DNA of 50,932 nt from Actinomycetota bacterium (GCA_027315345.1 DAHUYE010000054.1:1-50932); one strand, 5' to 3'; shown: positions 7,740-16,213, counted from the first letter of the stretch. Translations and numbers: made by a program. Notes: generated from the letters alone by a model not told the origin.

Positions 7740-8969
7740 ATGGTTGCCATCCACCGGCCCCCGCCGGCCCCTCCCACCGATGGGCCCCGCCGGTCGTCTC
7801 CGCTCCCGGTACGACGCCGACGCCGTCGGATCCGGCGGACCCTGGCCGGCCTGATGGCGGTGGTGCTGGTAGTCGTGGGAACTTCCTTCGTCACCTCGGT
7901 CTATGGCCAGCCCGGGTCTCTCGGAGCTCGAGCGGCGGAGTGGGTCCGCGATCACGGGGGGTCCCAGCTGGTGGCGGCAGCCGAGAACCTCTGGTACTCC
8001 CATCACCAGCCCCCGGTCGGAGGCACGCCCAAAGCCGGGCTCATCCCGAATCCGTCGTCAGCGGCGGCGTCATCCTCGACCCGAACGGGTCCGGCCCACC
8101 TCCCGGAGCCGGCCCCGATAGTCCCAATCGCCTCCCCGCCACTGCCCGGTGAGGGCCTGTGGCACCCGGCCGGCCGGACGGTGGGTGGGATTCCCACCAT
8201 GTATGAGGCCTTCCTGCGGCCCGATCCGGTCCACACCAGTCTGGTGGCCGGGGTGGCCTGGATGGACACCAAGCTGCTGCGGGCCTCGCTCTATTCCGGC
8301 AGTTACATTCCCGGTGGCGGGCCTTGGGCTCTGTCGGCGCCGATCGGCGCCGGAGCGGCTACCACGGTCACGGCCGCATTCAACTCCGGCTTCCGTCTGA
8401 AGGACTCCCAAGGGGGCTACTACACCCAGGGACGGGTGGTGGCGCCCCTGCGGACTGGGGGTGCTTCGGTGGTCGTCTACAGGAACGGCTCCATTACGGT
8501 GGGACAGTGGGGACGAGATGTCTCCATGACGCCGGAGGTGGTAGCCGTTCGCCAGAACCTGCGCCTCATCGTGGACGGGGGTGCTCCGGCTCCGGGGCTC
8601 TCGTACAACGGCGCCTGGGGCGGCACGATCGGTAATCAGGTCTACGTGTGGCGCTCGGGCCTGGGCGTCACCGCCGATGGGGCCCTGGTCTACGTCGGAG
8701 GCCCGGGACTCGACGTCCCCTCACTGGCGGGCCTGCTGGTCCGGGCCGGAGCGGTGCGAGCCATGGAACTGGACATCAACACGGACTGGGTAAACTTCAC
8801 CGCCTACTCCCCCGCCACCCCCGGGACAGCCGCCAGCCCGAACAACGGGACGGAACTGTTGTCCGCCATGTCGGGCGGGCCGGGGCGATACTTCCTGCCC
8901 AATTGGAACCGTGACTTCTTCACCATGTCCGTGGCCCCGTCCACAAGCACTGCGCGCCGGCCGTCCTGA
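7740..8969 (+). CDS. Phosphodiester-glycosidase-like (NAGPA domain) membrane-anchored protein
   Basis: This 409-residue protein has a basic N terminus, one signal anchor (about 37-55), a proline-rich linker and a C-terminal domain of about 270 residues. The latter resembles the NAGPA/DUF2233 family, which hydrolyses sugar phosphodiesters. Matching landmarks are AFNSGFRL (near 213), LIVDGGAPAPG, and the MELDINTDW block near 341 where the family has its conserved Asp. It would act outside the membrane, perhaps on wall polymers or exopolysaccharide; the substrate is inference. ATG 7740 lies 7 bases after a -10 box. The next gene begins 59 bases before this one ends, so they are co-transcribed. 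Confidence 0.78.
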   Translation: MVAIHRPPPAPPTDGPRRSSPLPVRRRRRRIRRTLAGLMAVVLVVVGTSFVTSVYGQPGSLGARAAEWVRDHGGSQLVAAAENLWYSHHQPPVGGTPKAGLIPNPSSAAASSSTRTGPAHLPEPAPIVPIASPPLPGEGLWHPAGRTVGGIPTMYEAFLRPDPVHTSLVAGVAWMDTKLLRASLYSGSYIPGGGPWALSAPIGAGAATTVTAAFNSGFRLKDSQGGYYTQGRVVAPLRTGGASVVVYRNGSITVGQWGRDVSMTPEVVAVRQNLRLIVDGGAPAPGLSYNGAWGGTIGNQVYVWRSGLGVTADGALVYVGGPGLDVPSLAGLLVRAGAVRAMELDINTDWVNFTAYSPATPGTAASPNNGTELLSAMSGGPGRYFLPNWNRDFFTMSVAPSTSTARRPS

Positions 8970-9951
8970 CCGACCCGGCCGGGCCTGGCTGGGCCTCGTC
9001 GCGCTTCTGGCGACACTGGCCGCCTGCGCGGCCCCGGCCCGAATCTCTAAGCCGGGAGCTGCTTCGGCTCCCTCGACGAGGGATCCGACCACGTCAACCT
9101 CGGCCGGGCCGCCCCGCATCAACCAGGTTCAGCTGGACCTGGTTGAGCCGGTTACGGGGTCAAGTCCCCGGAACATACCGGTGTACGTCTTCTACCCAGA
9201 CCCGGCTACGGCCGGCGCCGCCAAGCCGATGCCCCTGGTCGTCTTCTCCCCCGGCTACGACATCGACCCTCTCAGGTACAGCCCGTTGCTGGTGGCCTGG
9301 GCCCAGGCCGGTTACGCGGTGGCCGAGCCGGAGTATCCCCACACCTCGCCCGGGACTCCTGACGGCCTGGACGAGTCGGACATCCTGAACCACCCCAAGG
9401 ATCTGGCCTTCGTCATTTCCCAACTGACGGCTCCCCGCCCGTCCCTGCTACCGCCCGGACTGAGGCTGATCGGGCCCGGAGACGTGGCCGTAGCCGGCCA
9501 CTCGGACGGAGGCGACGTGGCTCTGGCTCTGGCCGCCAACCCGTGCTGTCGCTTCTTCACACCTCGCGCCGCCGTGATCCTGTCCGGAGCCGAGCTGGCC
9601 AGTTTCGGGCCCGGCTATTTCACTGACAGTCCTGTCCCGATGCTGGTGGTGCAGGGAACGACGGACAGCATCAACCCGCCCGGGTGCAGCACGGAACTGT
9701 ACGATCAGGATCAAGGGCCCAGGTACTACCTCAGCCTGGCCGGTGAAGACCACCTCGGGCCCTATACCGCCGGCGGGCCGGTCGACTCGGCGGTGGACAT
9801 GGTGACCATCGCTTTCTTCGATCGCTACCTGCGTGGTCAGTCCTCGGCCCTGGCCCGGGCTCCAGCCGGGGTGGCGGGCGTAGGCACCCTGGTGGCGGGA
9901 GGAACCGTTCCTCAAGCGCCCGGGGGCTGCCCCGGAGCGCCGGCGCCCTAA
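8911..9951 (+). CDS. Secreted lipoprotein alpha/beta hydrolase
   Basis: This 346-residue protein begins at a GTG inside the preceding gene. A signal peptide ends in a lipobox with C39 (LAAC), so it should be attached to the outer face of the membrane. The hydrolase core has FSPGYD (oxyanion strand region), nucleophile motif GHSDGG near 196, an Asp candidate in QGTTDSINP near 250 and a His candidate in GEDHLGPY near 280. That is the order of a dienelactone-hydrolase or PAF-acetylhydrolase-like esterase. The substrate is unknown. The 59-base overlap with the glycosidase-like gene implies coupled expression. Its stop overlaps the convergent SGNH hydrolase gene by 4 bases. Confidence 0.85.
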   Translation: MTSSPCPWPRPQALRAGRPDRPGRAWLGLVALLATLAACAAPARISKPGAASAPSTRDPTTSTSAGPPRINQVQLDLVEPVTGSSPRNIPVYVFYPDPATAGAAKPMPLVVFSPGYDIDPLRYSPLLVAWAQAGYAVAEPEYPHTSPGTPDGLDESDILNHPKDLAFVISQLTAPRPSLLPPGLRLIGPGDVAVAGHSDGGDVALALAANPCCRFFTPRAAVILSGAELASFGPGYFTDSPVPMLVVQGTTDSINPPGCSTELYDQDQGPRYYLSLAGEDHLGPYTAGGPVDSAVDMVTIAFFDRYLRGQSSALARAPAGVAGVGTLVAGGTVPQAPGGCPGAPAP

Positions 9952-11345
9952 GGGTTGGGAGGGGGGTACCCGGGGCCGGGCGTGAGACAGCCGGGGGTCG
10001 GGGTGATCGGCAGGTGGGGCAACTGGGGCGCAGCCGGGAGGCCCAGGAGGGTCGTGGGGACCGAGTCAGCCAGGACGGTGTCCCCCGCCGCGTTGGGATG
10101 GAGGTGGTCTCCAGAGTCAAAGTCGGGGTACAGCGCATCCGGCTGACAGGCTCCGTTATAGACATCGGCCACGCTGGCGGCCAGGTCCATCACTCCGTCA
10201 AAGCCGCCCGCTTCCAGTATCCACTGGTCAACCTGGGTCAGAGCGGCCTGCTGAGCCGGAGTCCAGAGCTCCTCTCCGGTGCGCCGGGGCAGCAGGGTGG
10301 CCAAGATGATCCGCTTACCGGCGGCATGGACGGCCGAAGCCAGTTGGTTGTAGCCGGCTATCAGCTGGGAGGCGGGTGCACCGAACCACAGGTCGTTGGT
10401 GCCCAACAGCACGATTACGTCAGAGATGCCCGCCAAGTCGATGACATCCGGCCCCAACCGGGTCACGCCGGGGGCGCCACCGCCGGTCGTCTCGTAGTCC
10501 CGCGGAACAGCAGTGAGTGTGTTGGCCGTGATCGCCTCGTTCACCACCGCCACCCGATCGGCAGGTGGGAGGAGATCGATGCGCTGCTGGAGCAGCTCCG
10601 GCCAGCGTGCCGTGCTGTTGTAGCCGTCGCTGATGGAGTCGCCCAGGACCACCACCCCTGGCGGGGCAAAACTGAGGACGTCGACAGCATCGACCAGACG
10701 GGACCAGGGACTGGCATAAGGCAGCGCCGCGGAAGAAGCGTCGCTGGTCAGGTCCCCGGCGCCGTTTCCGGCGAAGTACGACACCGGAGCCAAGCAACAG
10801 GGATGGACCGTCATCAGGTCAGGACCCCGAACGAAGACGCTGACCGCCAGTATCTGGCCGGCCGTCAGCGGCATGGCCAGGGGGTCGGAGTACAGCTCTG
10901 CCCCGACCGGAATCACCACCGATGGCGATCCGGCGAAGGCCAGGGGCTGGGCCGGGCCGGCCAGCGAGCCGTGCAACCCGGCCGGGGCCACCGTGACGGC
11001 CCCTACCATAAGAGGCCGGTTGCCATACAGGTTGGACAGCCTGACCCTGAGGGCCGATCCACTCACCGACACGGTGAGCACCTGACGGACGGTCGTGTCC
11101 ACCGCCTCCCCGTAGCCCCAGGCCATGGCGGAACCCCAGGCGGTGCGCCACTGGGGGGCGGGGGCGGTGGTGGGGGGGCTGGTGGTGCTGGCGTGGGCGG
11201 CAGACCCGGCCGGGGTGCCGCGCCGGGCGGCGGGGTCGACGGTACCGCAGGCGGCCAGAACAGCCGCCATGCCGACCACGGCCAAGAGCGGAGCGACCCG
11301 AAAACGTACCCTCCGTGCCCATGGGCCCGGAGGGGGGCGGCCCAT
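9948..11345 (-). CDS. SGNH/GDSL-family lipoprotein hydrolase
   Basis: This 465-residue lipoprotein has a signal peptide with lipobox C33 (LAAC) and a Thr/Pro linker. A beta-rich domain follows (TVRQVLTVSVSG, LRVRLSNLYG), as seen ahead of many SGNH esterases. The SGNH core has block I VVLGDSISDG with the nucleophile Ser, the Asn block LLGTNDL, and a final D-x-x-H type block (SGDHLHPNAAGD). It probably deacylates a cell-surface or environmental ester, perhaps a polysaccharide O-acetyl group. ATG 11345 shares its last base with the methyltransferase TGA (TGATG), a re-initiation arrangement. A longer frame upstream is discounted because it would bury the signal peptide. Confidence 0.85.
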   Translation of the reverse strand: MGRPPPGPWARRVRFRVAPLLAVVGMAAVLAACGTVDPAARRGTPAGSAAHASTTSPPTTAPAPQWRTAWGSAMAWGYGEAVDTTVRQVLTVSVSGSALRVRLSNLYGNRPLMVGAVTVAPAGLHGSLAGPAQPLAFAGSPSVVIPVGAELYSDPLAMPLTAGQILAVSVFVRGPDLMTVHPCCLAPVSYFAGNGAGDLTSDASSAALPYASPWSRLVDAVDVLSFAPPGVVVLGDSISDGYNSTARWPELLQQRIDLLPPADRVAVVNEAITANTLTAVPRDYETTGGGAPGVTRLGPDVIDLAGISDVIVLLGTNDLWFGAPASQLIAGYNQLASAVHAAGKRIILATLLPRRTGEELWTPAQQAALTQVDQWILEAGGFDGVMDLAASVADVYNGACQPDALYPDFDSGDHLHPNAAGDTVLADSVPTTLLGLPAAPQLPHLPITPTPGCLTPGPGYPPPNP

Positions 11346-12181
11346 CAATCCCGGGCTACCCCCGAGTTGACCGCCCAGCCGCCCGGCCGGACCCCGCGGA
11401 CAATGGATGCTTCGGCCAATACCGGAGCCGCGGTCACCTCGACCAGGCCGGCCTCCTCCAGCAGCCGGACCCAGCGAGCCGCCGGAAGAGGCATCTCCTG
11501 CACCCGCAGGAGGAACCGGGCAGCGTTCTTGGCGATCCGCCACCAACCCCCGGGGCCTTTGCGGGCCAGGGCTCTCACCTTGTCGGCGATGATTCGTCGG
11601 TCCTGTTGGGTTGCGCCTCGTCCGAACATCATGTCTCCCACCAGCAGCACACCGCCCGGCTTAAGCCATCGGGCTGCCGACCGGATCAGCTCCTGCTTGT
11701 CACTGTCGCGCAGGTGGTGAAGAGCGTAGTTGGAGATGACGGCATCGAGGCTCTGGTCCGGGAAGCGCATCAGCTCCGCCGATGCCGTCACCACCGTAAG
11801 GTTGTTGAGCCCCGCCTCCTCGGCCAGGGCCCGGACACCCCGGGTCATGGCCGGGCTGACGTCGACGGCTGTCACCGTAGTGCCCTGCAGGGCCAGGGGA
11901 AGAGCCAGGGTCCCCGTACCGCACCCGATATCCAGGACATGGGCCCCTGGGCCGCGGGGCGTCTGGCGCAGGATCTCGTCGACCACGGGCTGGACGGAAA
12001 CCCCCCCGTGATGGCCCCAGGAGGAAGCCCGGCGGGTCCATACCAGCCGCTGGACAGCCGCGGCGGCCCGGCTCAGCACTGACCGCCCGGAGCGGCCAGA
12101 AGGGGCCAGCAACCCGGGCGGGGCGTCACCTATGTGGGCGGTTCCAACGACAGGATTCTTACCAACTGCATCCGACGGCAC
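11345..12181 (-). CDS. Class I SAM-dependent methyltransferase
   Basis: This 278-residue protein has motif I VLDIGCGTGTLALPLA near residue 84, the acidic strand VTAVDVS, then NLTVVTASAELMRFPD and the motif IV-like LDAVISNYALHHL, followed by LKPGGVLLVGD. This is the UbiE/type 11 methyltransferase pattern. The acceptor is unknown. I choose GTG 12181 because it lies 8 bases after CATTGT in the -10 position of a leaderless promoter; a TTG at 12193 is the alternative. It is coupled to the downstream SGNH hydrolase lipoprotein, so the two may act on the same envelope or lipid product. Confidence 0.85.
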   Translation of the reverse strand: MPSDAVGKNPVVGTAHIGDAPPGLLAPSGRSGRSVLSRAAAAVQRLVWTRRASSWGHHGGVSVQPVVDEILRQTPRGPGAHVLDIGCGTGTLALPLALQGTTVTAVDVSPAMTRGVRALAEEAGLNNLTVVTASAELMRFPDQSLDAVISNYALHHLRDSDKQELIRSAARWLKPGGVLLVGDMMFGRGATQQDRRIIADKVRALARKGPGGWWRIAKNAARFLLRVQEMPLPAARWVRLLEEAGLVEVTAAPVLAEASIVRGVRPGGWAVNSGVARD

Positions 12182-12189
12182 ACCTGCAC

Positions 12190-12222
12190 ACAATGACGCC
12201 CCAGGCTTACGGGAGCATTACG
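12190..12222 (-). promoter_or_regulatory. 11-base direct repeat and -10 box of the methyltransferase/SGNH operon
   Basis: On the reverse strand CGTAAT (12222-12217) and CGTAAG (12211-12206) form the clearest 11-base repeat in the window. Nine bases after the next base is CATTGT (12195-12190), then 8 bases to GTG 12181. Confidence 0.65.
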
Positions 12223-12247
12223 ACCGATATCAACCCGTCAGTGCGCC

Positions 12248-12253
12248 TACCGT
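12248..12253 (+). promoter_or_regulatory. Leaderless -10 box of the GNAT gene
   Basis: TACCGT (12248-12253) lies 6 bases before ATG 12260, where a leaderless transcript would begin. No properly spaced ribosome binding site is present; GAGG is only 2 bases from the ATG. Confidence 0.45.
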
Positions 12254-12259
12254 GAGGTC

Positions 12260-12949
12260 ATGGACGGCCAAGTTAGGGTGGCGAAGATGCTGCCGCCCGA
12301 TGCGACCCGGGCCGCAGCCATTCACCACGATGTGCTGGGGGCCGAGTTCATAACCCGGGCCGGACCCCGATTCCTGCGGCGCTACTACCTGGCCTGGATG
12401 CGCAGCGACGGGGGGATGGCCCTGGCGGCCCGAGTCGACGGCCAGGTCGTCGGCGCCCTGCTCGGCTCCATCCGCCCGGCCCAGCACTACCGGAGCATGC
12501 TCCGGCGGGACGGTTGGCGCCTGGGGGCCTTGATGCTGGGCCGGAGCCTGGCCCATCCTGGCTTCGGCGCCGAACTCTTCCTCACCCGGGGTATGCGCTA
12601 CAGCCGGGCCCTGCTCCGGATGGCGCGCACCCGCCTGTCGACCCACCCGCCCACGGGCGGGCCAGTAGTTCCTCCGGTCCCCGCCCTAAACCGTTCCGCC
12701 ATCGGGGAGGTGACCCACGTACTGGTGGATGCCGCCTACCAGGGCCGGGGAGTGGCCCGGGCCCTTCTGGCCGAAGCCGAGGAACAGGCCGGCCGGGCCG
12801 GCCTCCATCGCCTGGTCCTGGTGACCACGCCGGAACTGGCCCGCAGCGGTCTCTACGAGCGGCTGGGTTGGACGCCCCAGGGTCAATTGGCCAGTGGCAG
12901 CGGGGAAGAGTTCTGGCGCTACGAGCGGGACGTTTCCGGCCGGACCTGA
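12260..12949 (+). CDS. GNAT-family N-acetyltransferase
   Basis: This 229-residue cytosolic enzyme transfers an acetyl group from acetyl-CoA to an unknown amine. The acetyl-CoA site is in the C-terminal half: THVLVDAAYQGRGVARALL gives motif A (Q-G-R-G-V-A), with HRLVLVTTPE and the closing SGLYERLGW typical of the fold. The N-terminal part contains FLRRYYLAWM and repeated Arg/Gly-rich stretches. It is divergent from the methyltransferase gene and convergent with the kelch lipoprotein gene. Its own -10 box is at 12248-12253. The 11-base repeat lies on its upstream side but points the other way. Confidence 0.82.
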   Translation: MDGQVRVAKMLPPDATRAAAIHHDVLGAEFITRAGPRFLRRYYLAWMRSDGGMALAARVDGQVVGALLGSIRPAQHYRSMLRRDGWRLGALMLGRSLAHPGFGAELFLTRGMRYSRALLRMARTRLSTHPPTGGPVVPPVPALNRSAIGEVTHVLVDAAYQGRGVARALLAEAEEQAGRAGLHRLVLVTTPELARSGLYERLGWTPQGQLASGSGEEFWRYERDVSGRT

Positions 12950-12964
12950 ACCTTTCCCTGCGGC

Positions 12965-14887
12965 TCAGCCGGTCTGGGGGTGGGTCGGGGTAGAGCCATT
13001 CGGCCAGAGGAGATCGAAACCATCCGGGGTGTTGAGTTGGTCGGGACCGGTGCCGGCCAGTCCCGTCTGGCCGTACTGCCAGACGATGCGGTCGTTGACC
13101 GGGTCGATGAGCAGCACGCGGTCCCGGTAATCGTCATTGACGCCGATCAGCCCGTTCGGCAGGCGTTCGGCCAGACTGGGGTGATCCAGCATCCCATCCC
13201 CGCTGATGACGTGATAGCTCCAGAGGATGTCGCCTGCCCGGTTGAACTCGTAGATACCCCCTGGGTTGGAATAGTCCGCGATCAAGTAGAGGTCCGGACC
13301 GATCTGCTGGGGGTCAGAGGGATAACCGATGGGAAGTTGGACGGTCCAGACCAGATTCCCTGTCCGGGTGTACTCGGACACCCAAGAGCCGTGGATCTCC
13401 GAGATCAGAAAGTCTCCGTTGGCCAGTGGGGTGTCACCGTTGGGATATCCCAAGCTGGCCGGGGGGTTGTGGACACAGTTACCGGTCGCACCGATCTGGC
13501 CCGACGGAACCCCCGAGGGGTCGATGAAGAGGATCCGGCAGTTCAAGGCATCGGCCACAGTGATGGTGCCGTCCTTGAGCAGATAGGCGTCATCGGGTTG
13601 GTCCAGGTAGCCGGCGGCAGAGCCGGGTAGACGGGGGTGTCCGTAGCTCCAGAGGATCTTTCCGGACGGATAGGCGATCTGGACGATGGTGTTGTTTTCC
13701 TCTTCGTTGGAGATGATCTCCGTCCCCTTGCGGGCGAAGAAGGCGTCGTCAGGGAAGTAGAAGCCGCCGGGCGGGGCCGGGGCCGAGGCCGAGGGATACG
13801 TCCAGAGAATGGCTTTGGCTGGGTTGACCAGGATGAGGCGGTTGTTGCCTCGATCGGCAATCAGCAAGTGCCCGGTAAAGGGAGCGCCCTGGGCGGCCGA
13901 GGAGGACACCTGGGCGGCACCACCCGCCGGACGAACCGAGGTCACGCCCGTGACCGGATTGCCAGAGAGTTCGCCACCCACCAGAAAAGTGGCCTCTCCG
14001 ACCTGGGTCACCGAGGCATCGGAAACCGGATAAGGCAAGACGTCAGGGGTCAGGGTGGCCCGGTTAGCTCCCGGTGCGTAGCGCCAGATCGAAGTCAAGG
14101 TGGTGGTGCCACTGACACCGCCGAGCAGGTAGATCTGACCACCGACAGTGGCAGCCATACCGTGAGCCCACGGCTCAGGCAGATGGCCGACGATCCGGGT
14201 CCGCCCCGAGCGAGGATCGAATTCCTGGATCAGGGTCGTCTGGCTCGATCCGGAGGGGGTTGTCCCCCCGAACAGATAGATGAGACCCCCCGCTGCCGCC
14301 ACGGCGGCATAGCGGACAGGCTGGGCCAGCTGGCCGACCGTGGCGAAGGATCGTCCATCTGAAGTGGCCAGGATGCTGGGATCGCCCGTGCTGCCGTCGT
14401 AGCCGCCCAGTATGTAGGCCCGGCCCCCCAGGACCACGGCCGAGAGGTCGGAGCGTGGCTTGGGCAGAGTCCCGATGACCTGGCCGCCGGCCGTTCCGAA
14501 GCTCTGGGCGGTCGCTACCGTGTTCGGGGAGCCTCCGCCGAACACCAGAGCGGAGCCGCCCAGGGACACGGCGGCGGCGTCATGGACGCCCACGGCCAGC
14601 TGGCCGGCCGGGCTGAGGTGCCCGGTCCTCGGGTCCAGATCGAACACCCCCGATACGGTCGATTGGCCCGCCGTGAGGCCGCCCATGATGCGAATGGCGC
14701 CGCCGGCGGAAACGGCCACGGCCCGGGACAGGGGAGCCGGCAGTTGGTAGGGCTCCGAGAAGGCGACTATGCGCGGCGGGGAGGCCGGGCGGCGGGGCGC
14801 CGACACCGGTCGGGAACTCGAGCAGGCCGCCACCAGGGCCAGAAGAACGATGAGGGCCGGCCCCGCCCTCCGACCGCTCATGGACAT
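12965..14887 (-). CDS. Two-propeller lipoprotein: kelch domain plus NHL-like domain
   Basis: This 640-residue lipoprotein (lipobox C22, VAAC) has two halves. Residues about 45-330 form a kelch-type propeller with repeats built on GG-x-IYLLGG or RAYILGGYDG. Residues about 345-635 form a second propeller of NHL/PQQ-like blades: LLIADRGNNRLILVNP, ILWTYP, PDDAFF, LNCRILFIDP, NGDFLISEI, DRVLLIDPVNDRIVWQYG. The second half is closely similar to the divergent gene at 15025-16164, so one arose by duplication with domain gain or loss. No catalytic motif is seen; binding of surface ligands or a scaffold is likely. The leader is about 54 bases from the -10 box. Confidence 0.82.
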   Translation of the reverse strand: MSMSGRRAGPALIVLLALVAACSSSRPVSAPRRPASPPRIVAFSEPYQLPAPLSRAVAVSAGGAIRIMGGLTAGQSTVSGVFDLDPRTGHLSPAGQLAVGVHDAAAVSLGGSALVFGGGSPNTVATAQSFGTAGGQVIGTLPKPRSDLSAVVLGGRAYILGGYDGSTGDPSILATSDGRSFATVGQLAQPVRYAAVAAAGGLIYLFGGTTPSGSSQTTLIQEFDPRSGRTRIVGHLPEPWAHGMAATVGGQIYLLGGVSGTTTLTSIWRYAPGANRATLTPDVLPYPVSDASVTQVGEATFLVGGELSGNPVTGVTSVRPAGGAAQVSSSAAQGAPFTGHLLIADRGNNRLILVNPAKAILWTYPSASAPAPPGGFYFPDDAFFARKGTEIISNEEENNTIVQIAYPSGKILWSYGHPRLPGSAAGYLDQPDDAYLLKDGTITVADALNCRILFIDPSGVPSGQIGATGNCVHNPPASLGYPNGDTPLANGDFLISEIHGSWVSEYTRTGNLVWTVQLPIGYPSDPQQIGPDLYLIADYSNPGGIYEFNRAGDILWSYHVISGDGMLDHPSLAERLPNGLIGVNDDYRDRVLLIDPVNDRIVWQYGQTGLAGTGPDQLNTPDGFDLLWPNGSTPTHPQTG

Positions 14888-14941
14888 CCCTCCGACGCGC
14901 TCACGGACGTCGACGGCCGGGCCCCATGAACATGACGCCCG

Positions 14942-14975
14942 AGGATAGGCCGCCGCACCTTACGGGCTGATTACG
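14942..14975 (-). promoter_or_regulatory. 11-base direct repeat and -10 box of the kelch lipoprotein gene
   Basis: On the reverse strand CGTAAT (14975-14970) and CGTAAG (14964-14959) repeat at 11 bases. Ten bases after the following G is TATCCT (14947-14942), the best -10 box of the set. Confidence 0.65.
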
Positions 14976-14993
14976 AGACATGGTTGTGGGTTC

Positions 14994-15026
14994 CTTCATG
15001 CTCGCGTAAGGTTCGGAGGAAAAGAT
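14994..15026 (+). promoter_or_regulatory. 11-base direct repeat upstream of the NHL-like lipoprotein gene
   Basis: CTTCAT (14994-14999) and CGTAAG (15005-15010) repeat at 11 bases. At the usual 9-base distance is AAAGAT (15021-15026), a poorer -10 box that overlaps ATG 15025. If it works as a promoter, the transcript would begin near a second in-frame ATG at 15037. Confidence 0.5.
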
Positions 15027-16164
15027 GCAGGCGGTCATGGTGTACGGGCGAGGGCGGACGTGGGTGGCGGCCCTCTTACTGGTTGTCGTGGTGAGCGCAT
15101 GCGGCACCGCCTCCCACCCGCCCCCGCCGCATGCGTCTGCCGCCGTTCGGCCCACCGCTCCTTCTGTTCCAGACGCTTTCGCCCACCCACTGAGCGCAGC
15201 CGAGCTCCAGCCCGGCTCGGACCCCTCCGTTCTGCCCGGGCCGGTTCTCATAGCCGACCGCTCGAACAACCGGCTGATCGTGGTTGATCCGAAGGGCCAG
15301 GTCACCTGGACCTTTCCGCGACCCGGAGATCTTGCTCCGGGCCAAACTTTCCTGATCCCCGACGACGCCTTCTTCACGCCGGATGGCAAGGAGATCGTGG
15401 TGACCGAAGAGGATGACTTCGTCATCAGTGTCATCGATGTGGCCACCCATCGGATTGTCTACCGGTACGGAACGCCTGGGTCCGAGGGCATGGGACCCAA
15501 TCAGCTCTGGAACCCCGACGACGCCATGATGCTGCCCGACGGGTACATCATCAGCCCCGACATAAAGAATTGCCGGATCCTGCTCATCGCTCCGGGTTCA
15601 CACGCTCCCGCATCGGTCATCGGCACCTCGACCAACTACTGCTATCACGCCCCGCCGGTTCGTTGGGGAAGTCCGAATGGAGCCTTCCCGATGACCAATG
15701 GTCATTACCTCGTAACCGAGATCAACGGGGACTGGGTCGACGAAATCGACTTGAGTGGCCATGTCTACAGTTCCTTCCACCCACCGGGCGTGACCTATCC
15801 CTCCGATAGCAACGAAGTCAGCCCCGGGGTCTACGTGACGGTCAGTTACACCGATCCGGGCGTCTTGGAGACGTTCAACTCCAGCGGCCAGCTGTTATGG
15901 CGTTACGCCCCCTTGGCGGGACAACCCCAGCTGAATCAACCGTCCCTGGCCGAGCCCCTGCCCAACGGTGATTTCCTCCTGAACGATGACAAGAACAATC
16001 GTGTGATCGTCATCGACCCCCGGACGGACCAGGTCGTTTGGCAGTACGGGGTCACCGGCCAGCCTGGCTCATCCCCGGGCTACCTGGACCAGCCCGACGG
16101 CGTCGACCTGGTGCCCCCGTATTCGCTGGACATGCGCCACGCCTCCACCATGGGACAGCCCTAG
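15025..16164 (+). CDS. NHL/PQQ-like propeller lipoprotein
   Basis: This 379-residue lipoprotein (lipobox C26, VSAC) carries one propeller made of repeated blades: VLIADRSNNRLIVVDP, VTWTFP, PDDAFF, IKNCRILLIAP, NGHYLVTEI, NGDFLLNDDKNNRVIVIDP and TDQVVWQYG. It matches the second half of the neighbouring kelch fusion blade by blade. It should sit on the outer face of the membrane, probably in binding rather than catalysis. GGAGGA lies 4 bases before ATG 15025 and supports that start; an ATG at 15037 would fit a leaderless message. The P450 gene follows after 49 bases on the same strand. Confidence 0.83.
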   Translation: MQAVMVYGRGRTWVAALLLVVVVSACGTASHPPPPHASAAVRPTAPSVPDAFAHPLSAAELQPGSDPSVLPGPVLIADRSNNRLIVVDPKGQVTWTFPRPGDLAPGQTFLIPDDAFFTPDGKEIVVTEEDDFVISVIDVATHRIVYRYGTPGSEGMGPNQLWNPDDAMMLPDGYIISPDIKNCRILLIAPGSHAPASVIGTSTNYCYHAPPVRWGSPNGAFPMTNGHYLVTEINGDWVDEIDLSGHVYSSFHPPGVTYPSDSNEVSPGVYVTVSYTDPGVLETFNSSGQLLWRYAPLAGQPQLNQPSLAEPLPNGDFLLNDDKNNRVIVIDPRTDQVVWQYGVTGQPGSSPGYLDQPDGVDLVPPYSLDMRHASTMGQP

Positions 16165-16213
16165 CCTCGACCGGCGGAGACAGGCTCGACAAGCTTGCGG
16201 AGGGCCAGAGTCG

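Noticed and set aside
9150-9175. GGGGTCAAGTCCCC, resembling a tRNA T-arm
   Set aside because: It lies inside the hydrolase coding frame, and no acceptor, D or anticodon stem fits around it.
10014-11720. Long open frame on the plus strand (about 568 codons)
   Set aside because: It is the mirror of the SGNH hydrolase and methyltransferase genes, has no domain, and its composition is that of GC-rich antisense frames.
3622-15026. Reading the shared promoter element as an ECF sigma factor promoter
   Set aside because: The downstream box is TANNNT-like, not the usual ECF -10 type, and the upstream part is an 11-base direct repeat, which fits an OmpR/PhoB-type activator better.
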